This document shows positions 36,754 to 47,741 of a stretch of 64,000 nucleotides of DNA, piece by piece; positions within the stretch are counted from its first letter, which is position 1, and each line of letters begins with the position of its first letter. Source of the DNA: Henricia sp. BOLD:AAB3569 (lineage: Eukaryota > Echinodermata > Asteroidea > Spinulosida > Echinasteridae); NCBI GenBank assembly GCA_037783545.1, contig JBBELK010001000.1, positions 620,001 through 684,000 on the forward strand, in the 5' to 3' direction. Below the pieces are notes generated by a model that worked only from the letters and a program-made list of their open reading frames with translations, ran no database searches and was not told where the DNA came from. The translations under genes and the position numbers were made by a program.

Positions 36754-37053
36754 GTCAGACAAGTCGACCGTTGAGACAACTCGACTTGAGACAAGTCGAC
36801 CGTTGAGACAACTCGACCGTTGAGACAACTCGAAAGACAAGTCGACCGTTGAGACAAGTCGACCGTTGAGACAAGTAAAAGGGGGGAGGTGATGGTGCTT
36901 ACCCATTCAGTGACACGGCCGTTCTGGTCGACATGTTTTTATTGTTTGAAAATAAAATGTTATTTTAATTTCAAAATTTAAGTGTGTCCGCTGAGTTGTC
37001 TCAGCGGTCGACTTGTCTCGAGTCGAGTTGTCTCAACGGTCGACTTGTCTGAC
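36754..37053. mobile_element. 300-bp palindromic insert splitting the open frame
   Basis: Ends GTCAGACAAGTCGACCGTTG and CAACGGTCGACTTGTCTGAC are perfect inverted repeats. Subterminal AGACAAGTCGACCGTTG / GAGACAACTCGA motifs repeat several times on the left, and an AT-rich centre holds AATAAAAT. The insert is flanked by a 26-bp direct duplication (36718-36743 and 37063-37088). Confidence 0.75.
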
Positions 37054-37068
37054 ATCCGTTGATCCTAC

Positions 37069-37259
37069 ATGTCCAAAGCAGCTGTTGACCTGGCCAAATG
37101 CTTGGCTCACGAAATTTGTCAAGTTTTTGGCAATTTTGTGTGCTTTGAAGTACAAACAACTGAAGAGATATGTAACCGTTTTAGTAACACCTGGTACAAT
37201 CACAACAACTTGTGTATTTATAGTGCATTAAAAACCATACCTCCTGTTGATGAGAATGT
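37069..37259 (+). pseudogene. Exon-like open frame, second part, with donor site
   Basis: Repeats MSKAAVD from the duplicated target and then continues LAKCLAHEICQVFGNFVCFE. The frame stops two codons after GAGAAT/GTAAGT, a consensus splice donor at 37260, so the coding part plausibly ended there as an exon. Two Cys and the aromatic-rich stretch VFGNFVCF are the only notable features. No function can be assigned. Confidence 0.45.
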
Positions 37260-38024
37260 AAGTTAAATAAAGGTAGAAAAGCATGGTTTGCAATTCCCTT
37301 TTGAAATGTGTGGACTGTTATAAATGTGTTTTGTTATTTAAATATATCTTGATCCTTAAATAAATAATAAATACCTGGGAAATGGTGAAGGATATTTTAA
37401 TAAATACAAATTTGTGTCTAAATTGATCAGGGTTGTGTTTTAACACACTATCAGAGGGTATAGAGCGCGCTAAGTTTTGATCAAAAAGCCGTTACTTTGC
37501 AAATAATGAAATGCTGAAAAATAATGAATAATGAATAATGAAATAGTTGCCTCATTTGGGCTTGACAAAAATGTTACGGGAAACATAACATCGAGTTTCA
37601 TTAGCCTAAGTGCAACAGCAAAATATCCCCTAGTTGCATGGTTTCTAGCTCACTGCCCACTTCACTACAGCAGGGAGCAGGATTAATACCATCATTCTAA
37701 TTACCAAGTCTGCACACAGAAAATTCCATTGTAGGTGTGTCTTCTAATTGAAAGCTTATAGTCAGTGTGGAGTTGCCAATTGTCTGATTACAGTGTTTGT
37801 TGTGGTTAACACCTTCGACTGCCAATCAAAATAACCAAGGTAGTCTTTCCATAGTAAAGTGTGTGGGATTAACACACCTTTGTGGTTTCTTCAACTTAAT
37901 TTAATCTTGAGAAGTGCTTATGGGCAGCAGGTTGCCATAAGATTCCATTGGAGAATCAAATTAGGAAAAGCAGTCTTACCTGTACATGTACCCACGTACG
38001 TGTCTATTGCATAGGCCTAAGCCG

Positions 38025-38400
38025 TGTCCGCATTGGATTTGTTTTTTGGGAGGTCTTACCGAGACGATGGTAAAATGAAAAATTGCTAAATTTTACAGCT
38101 GTCCGCATTTGGACTTTTTGACACAGTAATGCAACTATCAATTGTTTCCCTCCCCCTTCCCCTGCGCTGCCCCACCCCCTAGATGGGGGTTTGGTCACGT
38201 TTTTTATGCCCCAGGGTGGGGCATTTGACCCTTTTAAATAAAATTTTCTGTGCATTTGTATACAAGACGCGCATGTTTTGCACCCGAGGGTGGGGATTTT
38301 GGTCACCTAAATGTTGTCCCAGGGGTGGGGATTTTGTCACGCAAAAAGGGGGGGTGGGGGAACAATTGATAGGTGCATAACATTTTACTGAGAACGTGGG
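38025..38400. repeat. CATTGGACT-family and GGTGGGGATTTTG repeat cluster
   Basis: GTGTCCGCATTGGATTTG and TGTCCGCATTTGGACTTTT are inverted, with TTTACCATC/GTAAAATG inside. They are followed by GACGCGCATGTTTTGCACCC and GAGGGTGGGGATTTTGGTCA, which recur at 38960-39015. The second copy is preceded by a long C run (38853-38882). Confidence 0.5.
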
Positions 38401-38456
38401 AGAGCATGCGCAGTGTCCCTTCGCAGTTTGACCTTCACGGCAAATGGGAACGCACG

Positions 38457-38597
38457 TTAAAGGCAGATGCTTACCAATGCGTGCGTGAGGCCAACTTCGT
38501 GCCACGAAATACGCAGCTCCATGCCTTTGCTATGGAGCTGCGTATTTCGTGGTACAAATTTGGCCTCACGCGCGCATTGACGAGCCTGTGCCTTTAA
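38457..38597. mobile_element. TTAA palindromic MITE, copy 3
   Basis: TTAA at 38457-38460 and 38594-38597 encloses AGGCAGATGCTTACCAATGC ... GACGAGCCTGTGCCTT. The arms CCACGAAATACGCAGCTCCA / TGGAGCTGCGTATTTCGTGG are a perfect inverted repeat at the centre. Confidence 0.78.
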
Positions 38598-38809
38598 GAT
38601 TACACAGAGAAATGTTACCACCGCGGGTCAAAGTAATTTTCCTGTAAGATAGCTGAAGAGAAAGTCCAATGCCTTTAGTCAAGTAAAGAATTATTTGGCT
38701 ATTTCCATAGGGGTTAACCACATTGAGTTCAGCAGGTCAGATGGCAAGAGTGCTGGCAGGTTAAAACCAGATGTCGCAGACTCAAACTATGCTTAAATTT
38801 TTTTTCTTT

Positions 38810-39015
38810 TCTAAAACATAATGCACCTATAAATTGCTTCCCATTGCTTCCCACCCCCCCCCCCCCCCCACCCCCCCCACCCCCTACATGTAGGCGGTGG
38901 GGGTTTGGTCGCATTTTTCATGCCCCAGGGTAAGGCCCTTTGAAATAAAATTGTATGTGCATTTGTATACAAGACGCGCATGTTTTGCACCCGAGGGTGG
39001 GGATTTTTGTCACCT
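38810..39015. repeat. Second copy of the GGTGGGGATTTTG repeat
   Basis: Shares ATGCACCTATAAATTG (inverted relative to 38358-38380), GGGGGTTTGGTC, ATGCCCCAGGG and GTATACAAGACGCGCATGTT with 38160-38380. It contains a long poly-C tract. Confidence 0.55.
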
Positions 39016-39604
39016 AAAATGTGACAAAAAGTTGTCAACATTTTCACAGTTCTACAGAGAGTAGTAATATTTTTCAAGACCCCCTCCCTCCCCCAAAACA
39101 TTTTTCTGGCAGTACCTAGAAATGACAATGTTGTACATGGCATCAAAAGTCCTACGCGGCCTTCGACTCCCCCTCCCACCTCTTTGTAGAACCGTGAAAA
39201 TGTTGACAACTTTGGACGGCCCCTAAGGGAATAAACGTGATGAAGAAATTTGAAAGTTGCCCTTTAAAACTAGATTTCCCAACCAGATGGAATGCGGGGC
39301 CAATTTCATGGTGCTGCTTTAACAGCCGATTTTCTGCTTACTGCCTCCTGTTATTTCATGGTACTTGTAACTGATTGTAAGCAAAAATGTCCCAGCCATG
39401 TAATAGTGCTAAAGTTTGCACACCTTTTCTGTTACAGTAAGCGTATTTTTTGTGCTAGTAATTTATAGACAGCGCAACAGAACTTCATTAAAAGCCAGAA
39501 CTGAATACTGCCCCAGAACGAATGTGACTGCATATTCAATACTGGATACAGTAGCCTATAGCGCAGTGGTTTAGTGGTTAAGACATCTGCTATGTTTTGT
39601 AGTA

Positions 39605-40245
39605 GTGTGCAACCTGGGAACAAGTAGTGCGCAACCTGGGAACCATACTAAATTCAGCCATGTCATACAGCGACTATATCTCGTCAGTCTGCAGGATTTC
39701 TTCACTTCACCTCCGCAACATAGGGCTTATAAGGAAATACCTTACCCTGGATGCTACAGAGAAACTCATTCACGCCTATGTCACCAGCCGCCTCGATATG
39801 GGGAATTCTCTCATGTACCGTCTTCCAGATAACCAGTTGGTTCGTTTGACTCGCCTCCAGAATGTGGCTGCCCGAATCGTTACGAGGACTAAAGCTAGGA
39901 ACACATCACACCAGTTTTGAGAAAACTTCATTGGTTGCCAATAAAGGACAGGATTTCCTTCAAAATTCTTATGTATGTATACCGCTCGTTTAATGGCAGA
40001 CTACCACCGTATCTATCAGAGTTACTACAATTACATCATACAAACCGGGACTCCATGCGATCAAACAACAAACTTCTTCTCAAGAAAGTCCGGTCTAGGA
40101 GATCCTGGGGTGACAGGACATTTGCATCAGCAGCCGCAACATTATGGAACAAGATACCGGAACACATCAAACCTGCATCAAACTCTCAACATCTATGGCC
40201 TCCTTTAAATCATCACTTAAAACATATTTTATGAAATTGCATTAA
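39605..40245 (+). pseudogene. Non-LTR retrotransposon (CR1/L2-like) ORF2 C-terminal remnant
   Basis: Encodes the end of a reverse-transcriptase polyprotein. Conserved landmarks in order are RNLGTILNS, EKLIHAYVTSRLDMGNSLMY, RLTRLQNVAARIVTRT, then LRKLHWLPIKDRISFKIL, NGRLPPYLSELL and LWNKIPEHIK. The frame breaks once near 39905 (HxITPVL is read only after a one-base shift) and again near 40173, after which a third frame ends at 40245. A short (ATT)n tail at 40362-40380 is typical of CR1/L2 3' ends. The 5' part, including the polymerase and endonuclease domains, is absent (5' truncation). Not functional. Confidence 0.85.
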
Positions 40246-40382
40246 CTTAATATTTTAGTACCGGTACCTTGGTTGTGATATTTACATGTGTTTTTCATAC
40301 TTGTGTGTTGCTGCGCCCTGAGCATCTTTCTGATGGATACCGGCACATTACAAATATTCATTATTATTATTATTATTAGGAG

Positions 40383-40777
40383 CAGCGTTCTCCACTACCG
40401 GTTTTGTCCGGGTGCGCCACATGGACAAAATCATCAGAGGTACCGTTAGTGCCCGGACAAAAACTTGCAGCCCGGACAAAAAACTTGGCCGCCCGGACAA
40501 AAATAATCCATTTCCCTCTCTAAAACACTTCGGAAGTACAGCCAAGTCATTCCAAAATTAGGTGTAAAGTCACCAAACATGATTCGCTAGCCACTGGTGT
40601 CATTACTTACCACACATATTTATCGCATCGGCGACCCAACCCGCGGTCGATAACGGCCATGGCAGTTGCATGCATGCATTTGTTTTGAACAGCGCCCTCA
40701 TGCGGTGAACCAGTGTTCACCACGTGAGGGCGCTGCTAGGCACGCCCGGACGAAATATTTTGCAGTGGAGAACACTG
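40383..40777. mobile_element. hAT-like element with GCCCGGACAAAA subterminal repeats
   Basis: CAGCGTTCTCCACT and AGTGGAGAACACTG are inverted ends. GCCCGGACAAAAACTTG is repeated three to four times near the left end, and one GCCCGGACGAAAT lies near the right. A perfect-looking palindrome around GCGCCCTCATGCGGTGAACC is internal. It lies directly after the (ATT)n tail of the LINE remnant. The 8-bp duplication is not clear (ATTAGGAG / AGGAGGTT). Confidence 0.6.
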
Positions 40778-42138
40778 AGGAGGTTGTGTGTTTGAGTCTC
40801 ACCCAAGAATTTTCAGTATGTAGGACTATCTCAGGAAAAGCACATTGTATACAAATAAGTTCTAAGATGTAATAATCACTTTAAAAATGATAAAAATCAT
40901 TAAATAGCCAGAAAATACAAAGTAATAGTTTTTCTTTTGCCAAAACCTTGATTACATAATTTCATGTCAATGATAAAAATGCAATTTATCACATTGAATC
41001 GTCCCGTCAGAAAAAAACTTTTTAACCCTTCCGCGCTCGACGGGACTTTAGAAAGTCCCTGCTCGGATATAGTATGCATTATTAAAATTTAAAAACAAAT
41101 CCCTTTCAGTCCATTCCTGTCATTTTGGGCTTGAAAGGGTTAAACTAGCCTTTTAAATTCCAACTTCTACATTTGATGAGCCATGTAGAGCATTTTAAAA
41201 AACACATAAAGGGCAACGTTCCATAAAAATATTCAAATTGCCTGAAGTCTTTATACACAAATTCCAAAATTGTACAAGAAATCACTGGCAAGGTATGTAA
41301 GAAAAATGTGTTTATTGATTTACATGCACGCACACACAAAATTTGATTCAGATAAATTTGTGACGCTGAGACACAAGCAACAATTATACAAGTTACATTA
41401 TTGGCATCATTTGCAATAAATGCCGGACTTGTTCCCAGTCTACTGGGCAATGCCACATACACACTGCATGGAATAATCCACTGCAGAGCACAAGGCCGAT
41501 TTGATTTTAATACACAGCGCGGACTCTGACCCCATGCTCACGCAAGCACAGGCAATTTGGGTCACACACATTCTCCTCTGCCTACGACCAACAAAAGAAT
41601 TCACTGCTCATTTGCATACAGCTGCCTGCAAGCCAAAAGGGGGAAAAATAAAGAGTCCAGACAGACGATTGATGACATCAACTCCAACAAAATAAGAAGA
41701 AAAAAAATTCTAAGAAAAAATGTGCTAAATATGGATCAGCGTATTCACCCCAGCTTGTTGTATTTACATGTTAACCATGGGCCATAGTGCGCAACAGGTT
41801 GTTCACATGTGGCAATTGCTACAAATCTCTCTCGGGACCAGCATCATTGTTTGCATAAATTGAATAATCTCATTTTCCCACGTCATAATTTGTTAGATGA
41901 TTTGTAAATGAAGGCTAGCAAGGTACGGCCTGTACCTGATAAAGAAATTTAACAAATGGAACTTTTCGTGGAGGTTAATGGCGCAGGTTGTAATCTGTTT
42001 ACAAAATAAAACAATAACCATCATAATATTTATTTATTCCTAATATTTTTTTGGTCCTAATTATTATTATTTTATTTTTGATCAACCAGAATGTGGAAAC
42101 TGCGGTACACACATGTACGTACAGTGATTACATATAGT
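40778..42138. other. No gene recognised; AT-rich sequence
   Basis: Contains a 105-codon minus frame (41145-41462) that begins with ordinary AT-rich DNA composition and shows no domain. No mobile-element ends were found. Confidence 0.35.
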
Positions 42139-42618
42139 TTAAAGGACCTATTGATCGATTTTTAGCGATTCTGAAAAATAAAAAAAAAATATAAATAAAA
42201 AAAAAGACAAACAAACTCATCCGAAGAAATTTCACCTCTGTCAAAATATACGTTTTCCAAAAACATGAAAATCCAAATGCGCTTTGCCGGTCTTGGCGGG
42301 GTGTTTCAATTATTCAGTCGGTCACGTACTCTCGGGCACGCATCATGCGCTTTGAGGCGCGTGTCTATGTGCGTGTGCACGCAACCCAGTTAAAAATGCA
42401 CGTTGGAACAGCGCCAATTTCAGAACACCCAGATGAAAAGTAAATCGTTTGCAAACGATCTAAATAATTTCATCTTTATGGATTATTTTCTTGTAAAATA
42501 AATTTCATTGGATACATGTAGTTGCTACCGATTCAATCTTTACTTTGAGGAAGGTTTTCCCCTGTCAACTCGTTGATTAACTTTTGGGGTCATTGCAAAT
42601 GATACAGTGGACCATTAA
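42139..42618. mobile_element. TTAA element (AAAGGCCCANTGTATC family)
   Basis: TTAAAGGACCTATTGATCGA on the left and ATGATACAGTGGACCATTAA on the right. The inner order of conserved blocks equals 29416-29947 (CATCCGAAGAAATTTCACC, GTCTTGGCGGGGTGTTTCAA, AAGTAAATCGTTTGCAAACG). Confidence 0.65.
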
Positions 42619-42713
42619 TCTTGAATAGTCAAAAGCAGCTACAGTACACTAAACCTGTGGCAGTCAGATTCCCTATAACCATTCTTAAACATTAACAATA
42701 ATACCAAGTATGT

Positions 42714-43195
42714 TTAAAGGAGCGTGTCCAGGGTCCTTTTTCATAAAAGTTAAAAACATTCTTTAGGAACAATAAAATGGATTTAGGAACAATAAAATCA
42801 AATTTTTCCTATTTTTAAAAATATGAATTAAGAATGTTTATTTAGGAATGTTTCTAAGTGGGCTTTATGAAATAGGACCCAGATCACATTTTTGAGCCTC
42901 CCATTTTTCCCATGGGTGTGGATACCATATCATTTGTCATATTTTTCTCATTCATTACCATTCTGAGTTTCGCATTCTCAATCCGTATATTTTCACGGAT
43001 ATTGTCAAAACTAATGTTTTGTAAATTAATATATGGTATCTGGTTCTAGCAGTGCAGTAATTACACCAACATTTTTTTGCTTCCACGTCAAAATTGGAGA
43101 TTGCAAATTTCCTGTTTTTTTCCCACGGATAGTATTTTGAGGAGTTATTTTATATGATTCATAGGTTTCTGGAAAAATCTGAACATGCTCCTTTG
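42714..43195. mobile_element. TTAA element (AAAGGAGCGTGTCC family), long copy
   Basis: Left TTAAAGGAGCGTGTCCAGGG, right AAATCTGAACATGCTCCTTT with the last TTAA mutated to TTGC. It contains GGATTTAGGAACAATAAAAT in tandem (two units) and the GATAGTATTTTGAGG block. Confidence 0.6.
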
Positions 43196-43304
43196 CTCAA
43201 ACTTTGAGCTTATTTCCTTGAGACGCGATTTATTAAGATTTGTGCAGACAAATGCCCTGAGATCATTTTTAATAAGCTGAGCCTAGACAAAAGTAAATTA
43301 AATG

Positions 43305-43985
43305 TTTACACTCGATCTTGAGCTCAAGATCAAACACCGACTTCGGGAGCAGCTCTGGATCACAAACTGAAAGTACATTTATGCTCTCAGAAACAAAAAT
43401 TGGCCCCAGATCAGACTTCAAAATGATCCTTCTTCCGAAAAGGATTGAACCTCGAGCATGGGATCAGTTGTGGTTAGATAAGTAATTAATCCTTACTACA
43501 TCAACATCCGGTGGACAAACGTAGCAAGAAAGCAGGCAAAATTCCACGGGCTTCTTCTAATATACTACATACTAAAAATAGACTGACATTGAAGCAGATA
43601 AGTGCCAAGTCTAAACACAAATTATGGCAGATTGAAAAGACCCAGGTCTACAGGTAATTTGCCTTTTTCAATCCACCTTTTGGGTAGGGTTGAACCTTTT
43701 ATAGCTCCATGGTTGAACCCTGCAATTGTAAAAATGTTGAACCGGTAGCAAAAAACAAATACTACCCAAATACAGATTTGGCAATTTTAGCATTCTAGGG
43801 GCAGACCTTGTGCCGTGCTTGTGTGCCGTGCGCTGGATTTAACTAAAAAATCCAGCACCAGCTTCACAATGTGTATAAAAGTAAAACAACCCACACATGC
43901 ACTGCGTGCACAATTAGTGGTGATTTTTGTGGCTGGAAAGGCGGATTGAACCCAAATGGAGATATTGTGTAAACGTGCCAAGAGT
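43305..43985. repeat. Decayed GAGCTC- and CCCGGG-family fragments
   Basis: 43310-43560 resembles the GAGCTC family (TTTACACTCGATCTTGAGCT, GGATCACAAACTGAAAGTAC, GGGATCAGTTGTGGTTAGAT). 43640-43980 resembles the CCCGGG family (TTTTTCAATCCACCTTTTGG, GTAGGGTTGAACC). Both are strongly mutated. Confidence 0.45.
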
Positions 43986-44385
43986 CATTAAAAAAATACA
44001 AGTTCAACCCCTCAGGTTACTCACAAAATCTCTCTTTTAAAACATGCACCAATCATACGCCAAGTCATAAAGCCTGTTAAATAAATTTTTTGACTGATCT
44101 AAGGAGTCAACGTCCATTATGCATTCTATAATTAAATGAGTGTGTGTATTTTATTATAATTAAATGAGCACAGACTTGGATAATGCATACTGTACTCTAC
44201 GGTAGTACACAACAATGAGTAAGTGGCGAGTCTGTACACATATACTGGTACAAAGCTTTGTTTTGGGTGATGTGTACAGGTACATGTACACATTTTATGG
44301 CAACAATTATCTTCAAAGAAGGTTGAATCTGGTTATAAAGACGTTTCCCAATGACTCCCAACGTGTGGTGCTCCTACATGACATA

Positions 44386-44860
44386 AGACCCGTTTACACT
44401 CGATTCGCCTTTGCCAATTCGAACTCCGCAATTTCCAAAAAGGGGAGTTCAAGCCGGGTAGGCACTAAGTGTAAACGCAAAAGGTGAATTGAAAAAGGCG
44501 GATCAGACCCGGGTCTGATTCGCCTTTTTCAAGTCAACTTTGGGGTAGGGTTGAACCCCGCAATTGTCAAGGTCGCTTGTAGTGTAAACGCTACCCGAAT
44601 ACAGATTCGACAATTTGAGTGTCCTTGGGGCAGTGCCCTCTGTGTGGTAGATTTAATTGACCAATCTGGCACCAGTTCCGCAACACCTAACAACTCACGC
44701 ACGCGCTGCAGTTACAACTAGTGGTGACTTTTGCGGTTTCTAAAGGCGAGTTGAAGCCGGATCGAGGTGTAGTGTAAACGCGGCAAATGTTCAGTTTTGT
44801 GGTCGCAATAAAAATGCTGGGTCTGTATCCACCTTTGCTGGTACGAGTGTAAACACGGTG
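44386..44860. mobile_element. Harbinger-like MITE with ATA duplication, 475 bp
   Basis: Ends AGACCCGTTTACAC and GTGTAAACACGGTG; ATA at 44383-44385 and 44861-44863. The central GATCAGACCCGGGTCTGATT palindrome is intact. It has the same orientation as 25029-25497. Confidence 0.65.
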
Positions 44861-45460
44861 ATAATATCATCACTATCAGAATGGGTATTTAACCAGCATT
44901 TAACAATTACCGATATAAAACACATTACTATTACTATATTAGTGTCTACCAAATCTGGGCAAGTCGTTACATTGTAATAAGCTAAATCTTGTTAATAACC
45001 TCTCATTGTCAATTGAGAAATGTGACAGAACACACAAGATATATTGTAGAGAGAAAAAGACAGAGAGAGAATGAGGAAAAAAGCACACATCCCAGCTGGT
45101 AAATTGGCCCAGTAAAAGACGACTGCAGCTGGGCAAACAAAAGACCTGGCTTCTTCAACTACACAGCCAGCCCAGCCAATGTAGCTAAGCAGTGATTTAG
45201 TAATATATTACACACAAACCAAGGCTGGTTGTGTGTATAATGTCATGTGTGTGTTCATAGTCCCTTCATGGTTACTACATGCAGTCTATATCTATATGGA
45301 GAAATCTGCCTTTGGTGTAATTAACATATAACGACTTCATTATCCAGGTCACTTTGGGGACAGGTGGGGTCAGGTCGGGGTCAATCACATTAACAGATCG
45401 ATGATAAATTTGTGTTACTTCAGAGTAGCAGAATTACTACTCTGTAGGCAGACACTCACC

Positions 45461-46488
45461 TAATGCTGTAACCGAACATACGAACCGAACGGGATTTTAC
45501 TGAACTTGGCACTTCCGAACCGAACCGGACCGCACCGAACATTACACTCAGTTCGGCTGTTCGAGAGTGTTTCACTTTGAATTTCACATCTTATGTATTT
45601 TAATAGTAAATGTGAAAGGCAGCTGGATTCCTGAATGTCAAAAACCCACTCGAAATGACTTCTTATGCTTGCAAAAGCGCTTCGTGTTTAACTGTCGAAC
45701 GTCATATGCACTGTACAAAGCAATTTTTGTGCCAATTCAGATCCAACATTTTGAGCCCGGCGCCCACAGTACCGACATGCATGACTCCATACCAAGCATG
45801 ACTTCACAATCGATATCTACACGGACGTCGCTCGATCGGTGCCAATCAAATATTGTATTGGCTCCATCGCAGCAACGTGCCAAAGCCATAGAGTTACCGC
45901 AAAGTATGTATCTGCACGATGTGCTGATAATAACTGTCGATTGATCGGAACGGTTTGATTGAAAACGCCCTCTAGCGGCGTGGCATACATTTGCATTGTG
46001 AAAATAGCATATCGGGACAGAATTTTCTTGGACATAATTCTTCGCACAGCATTGTGAAAAGCATTTTGAGGGAAATCTATAAGCCCTCTTACAGAAACAC
46101 AGCGATACTTGCGAGTACTACCGGTACAAACAATCGTCAGAAAATAAACACCAAAGACTAGGAAAAAATACCATCCCACGCAGTCTCACGATGGTTTGCA
46201 CGTGGTACAAATCACAAAATGCATGCACACCGCAAGTTCCGACAGTAGCGCCGTGCTCCAGCCGCGGATTCCATTTAGTTTCCCGGGTCAATTTCATCCC
46301 ACCATAGCCGTTATCTTGTTCATTACGACGAATAAATCGTGTAAAAGAGCTGGTTTGAAGATAACAAAATACATAGGCCGACAATACTTGCCGAACCCGA
46401 ACCGAACAAATGTTCGGGAAGAAATTACCGAACTTTTGCCGAACCGAACCGAACCAAACCCGAACTTGCGGACTTAGTTACAGCATTA
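45461..46488. mobile_element. hAT-like element with perfect 8-bp duplication, 1,028 bp
   Basis: Terminal repeats TAATGCTGTAAC / GTTACAGCATTA are perfect. The target duplication CACTCACC is exact at 45453-45460 and 46489-46496. Both subterminal regions are packed with CCGAAC/GAACCGAAC motifs (about 45472-45555 and 46380-46475), a hallmark of hAT transposase binding regions. Unrelated middle sequence carries a 125-codon plus frame (45567-45944) and 120- and 88-codon minus frames with no DDE or zinc-finger signature recognised. Probably non-autonomous. Confidence 0.85.
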
Positions 46489-47136
46489 CACTCACCACTT
46501 GCATGGTGTTCAAAACGAGGTTTTCCGGGCATACATGTAAATCCTATTTTACAATGGACAAAAGTCAACGTCACAACAACGGACATGGTAATGCCGCGAG
46601 AGGGGTGATTGTTCAAACAAGTACATGTACATGTATATACAGCCTCGCCAATATGGCAGTTCCGTGCAAGCAGTGCTTTATAATGTAATGTCAAAAAGAC
46701 AATATAAAGGCAATGATAAAATGTCTCGCTAAAATGCATCACTGAACTACACATACATCCATGTGTACATGTGTACATGTAACATCAGGTTGAAGGTGTC
46801 TCATAATACCGTAAGTAAACCCAGTAATATCACTGGTAATAATTCTGTAACAATGTCAAACTTTCTCACATGACTAATCATTCATGAAAAGCCGCTGTGG
46901 AAGACTGCAGTATGGAGTGCCGAAGTGTGATGTATGTTGCCATGGTACAAATGTAACTGGCTCCAAACATCACAGCTGCTGGATAAAACACCATTGCAAA
47001 AGCACAGGGACTCAGTTCAGTGCTTTTTAGTGTAGAGCCATTGCCTAGGCAATGAACAAAGGGGTGCCGTATTCGCTTCGGCAGTCTACAATACAGTGTG
47101 TCCCAAAAAAATGTTCCCCTCTTGGACCGCTGAATA

Positions 47137-47584
47137 ATGCATAGTTCCGACCTGTCAATCAAGCCGAACCCGCGACAAATCACAACAGAGCTAGCAGACG
47201 GCGCCCACAAAGGTCAAAGTGATGCAATCATCGATCACAATCACGCAATGTTTTTGCCCATACAGTTTGTATGTTGTATGCGCCAGTGACCGGGTGAATT
47301 TTGGTTTCAATGTCGGGCGATTCGCTATTCAAAGGTAGGAAAGCGCATTTTTATAAATTTATATATGTCATCCCTGCATTACTAGCCTTTCGCTCAGTGT
47401 GTGCTACGGCAACTGTCGACCCTAAAACATAAATACCTTTGAGTTTTCTCCAATGAATCTGTGCTTTCCATGCCGAGTCCCGTTGCTTTGTACGTACATG
47501 TCGCCATTTTTGTCGATGGCTTGTGAGCACATAGCAACAATATCTAAGGGGCGGGGTTAACTGGGCAATCTCGGAACTATGCAT
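47137..47584. mobile_element. Nested TA-flanked inverted-repeat insert
   Basis: ATGCATAGTTCCGA and TCGGAACTATGCAT are perfect inverted ends, flanked by TA at 47135-47136 and 47585-47586. The corresponding place in the right arm of the host element lacks it. The interior is non-coding. Confidence 0.65.
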
Positions 47585-47636
47585 TACCAAAATCAAGTAT
47601 TGTTCTCAATTTGGTGTCCAAATATGGAAAGCTCAC

Positions 47637-47741
47637 TTAAAGGCAGAGGCTCGTCAATGCACGCGCGAGGCCATGCCTTTGCTATGGAGCTGTGTATTTC
47701 GTGGCACGAATTTGGCCTCACGCACGAGCCTGTGCCTTTAA
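47637..47741. mobile_element. TTAA palindromic MITE, copy 4 (short)
   Basis: TTAA at 47637-47640 and 47738-47741 encloses AGGCAGAGGCTCGTCAATGC ... ACGAGCCTGTGCCT. It is shorter than its relatives because part of the left inner arm is deleted. The opposite arm of the surrounding element (around 48084-48096) shows the same flanks with a single TTAA. Confidence 0.85.

Larger units (their letters stand above)
35846..37609. mobile_element. 1.76 kb TIR element carrying an exon-like open frame
   Basis: The 37-bp perfect terminal inverted repeats start TTAGGCTAATGAAACTCGAT at 35846-35882 and return inverted at 37573-37609. The interior includes CpG-rich sequence (36110-36400), a plus-strand coding-like segment (36541-36750 and 37069-37259) and AT-rich sequence with AATAAA motifs near 37264 and 37360. 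No transposase motif is recognised. The short flanks (ACTGCA and GTGCAA) do not give a certain target duplication. It could be a DNA transposon that captured a host exon, or one whose own unknown gene is seen here in part. Confidence 0.7.

Noticed and set aside
38179-39209. Minus-strand frames of 100-132 codons
   Set aside because: They cross the C/G-rich GGTGGGGATTTTG repeats and TTAA palindrome; the protein is Pro/Gly low complexity shared between the two repeat copies.
45567-45944. 125-codon frame inside the hAT-like element as a transposase
   Set aside because: No BED zinc finger, DDE residues or hAT dimerisation motif recognised; the element is too short for an autonomous hAT.
46425-46778. 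117-codon minus-strand frame rich in Cys and Thr
   Set aside because: It starts in ACATGTA-type repeats and ends in the CCGAAC subterminal array; composition explains it.
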